A DNA stretch of 5,955 bases, from contig CAMYKE010000097.1 in NCBI GenBank assembly GCA_947258895.1, positions 1 to 5,955 of the forward strand, read 5' to 3'. Every line of letters begins with the position of its first letter. Position 1 is the first letter of the stretch. This document shows, in pieces, positions 5,863 through 5,955 of the stretch. The notes under the pieces were generated by a model. That model was not told the DNA's origin and made no database searches. It saw only the letters and a list, made by a program, of their open reading frames with translations. The DNA comes from an uncultured Pseudomonadales bacterium (GTDB lineage: Bacteria; Pseudomonadota; Gammaproteobacteria; Pseudomonadales; IMCC2047). The position numbers and the translations under genes were made by a program.

Positions 5863-5955
5863 CCGCCATATCTCACTGATTCGGCGATCCACTGCCCAGA
5901 AGCCTTGTCAGTACAGTGCGAATTGCCTATTTGGTTTCTCGCCGGATCTTGCACG
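5863..5955. other. Non-coding or unassigned 3' flank of the operon
   Basis: No convincing gene or Rho-independent terminator is visible. A weak inverted repeat (CACTG at 5890-5894, CAGTG at 5914-5918, with ATTCG/CGAAT further out after a 6-base bulge) has a 19-base loop and no T run. One frame on each strand stays open to the window edge, but 31 codons at most is not informative. Confidence 0.5.

Noticed and set aside
5876..5923. Inverted repeat with CACTG/CAGTG and ATTCG/CGAAT arms after the symporter gene, considered as a terminator
   Set aside because: It has a 19-base loop, a 6-base bulge, low GC arms and no T run.
5859..5955. Minus-strand frame open from the right edge to a TAG at 5861-5859, possibly the 3' end of a convergent gene
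   Set aside because: About 31 codons without recognisable motif; the opposite strand is equally open, so this could be chance.

Overview
The window reads as chromosomal DNA of a Gram-negative, probably gammaproteobacterial, sugar-acid-using heterotroph. This is inferred from gene types, moderate GC, strong Shine-Dalgarno sites and E. coli-like sigma-70 promoter elements; I cannot name the species. It holds five protein genes and no RNA gene, mobile element or CRISPR array that I can see.

Layout. Positions 1-305 (minus strand) are the 5' part of a YghX-type dienelactone hydrolase-family gene with a likely Tat signal, cut by the window edge. Positions 306-490 are non-coding and hold a GC-rich hairpin after the next gene and a possible -10 box for the hydrolase. 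Positions 491-1549 (minus) encode a LacI-family repressor. Positions 1550-1679 are a compact divergent control region. From 1680 to 5862 (plus) three closely spaced genes form an operon: a ManD-type D-mannonate dehydratase (TTG start), a Gfo/Idh/MocA-family NAD(P)-dependent oxidoreductase, and a sodium:solute symporter (SSS) permease. Positions 5863-5955 have no assignable gene.

How the genes fit together. The symporter would import a sugar acid (uronate or aldonate), the oxidoreductase would interconvert a keto and hydroxy acid (fructuronate/mannonate is one possibility), and ManD would dehydrate D-mannonate to 2-keto-3-deoxy-D-gluconate (KDG). KDG kinase, KDPG aldolase and uronate isomerase genes are not here and would have to lie elsewhere. 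The divergent LacI protein is the obvious local regulator: two adjacent LacI-type operators (consensus TAAAnCGnTTTA, 1625-1636 and 1638-1649) lie just downstream of a good sigma-70 promoter for the operon and overlap a plausible promoter for the repressor gene itself.

This is mainly a recognisable uronate/aldonate catabolic locus, not an unknown kind of system. The most interesting parts are the tandem operator with interlocked divergent promoters, and the pairing of ManD with an oxidoreductase of uncharacterised substrate and an altered active-site motif, where the classical pathway uses the unrelated UxuB.
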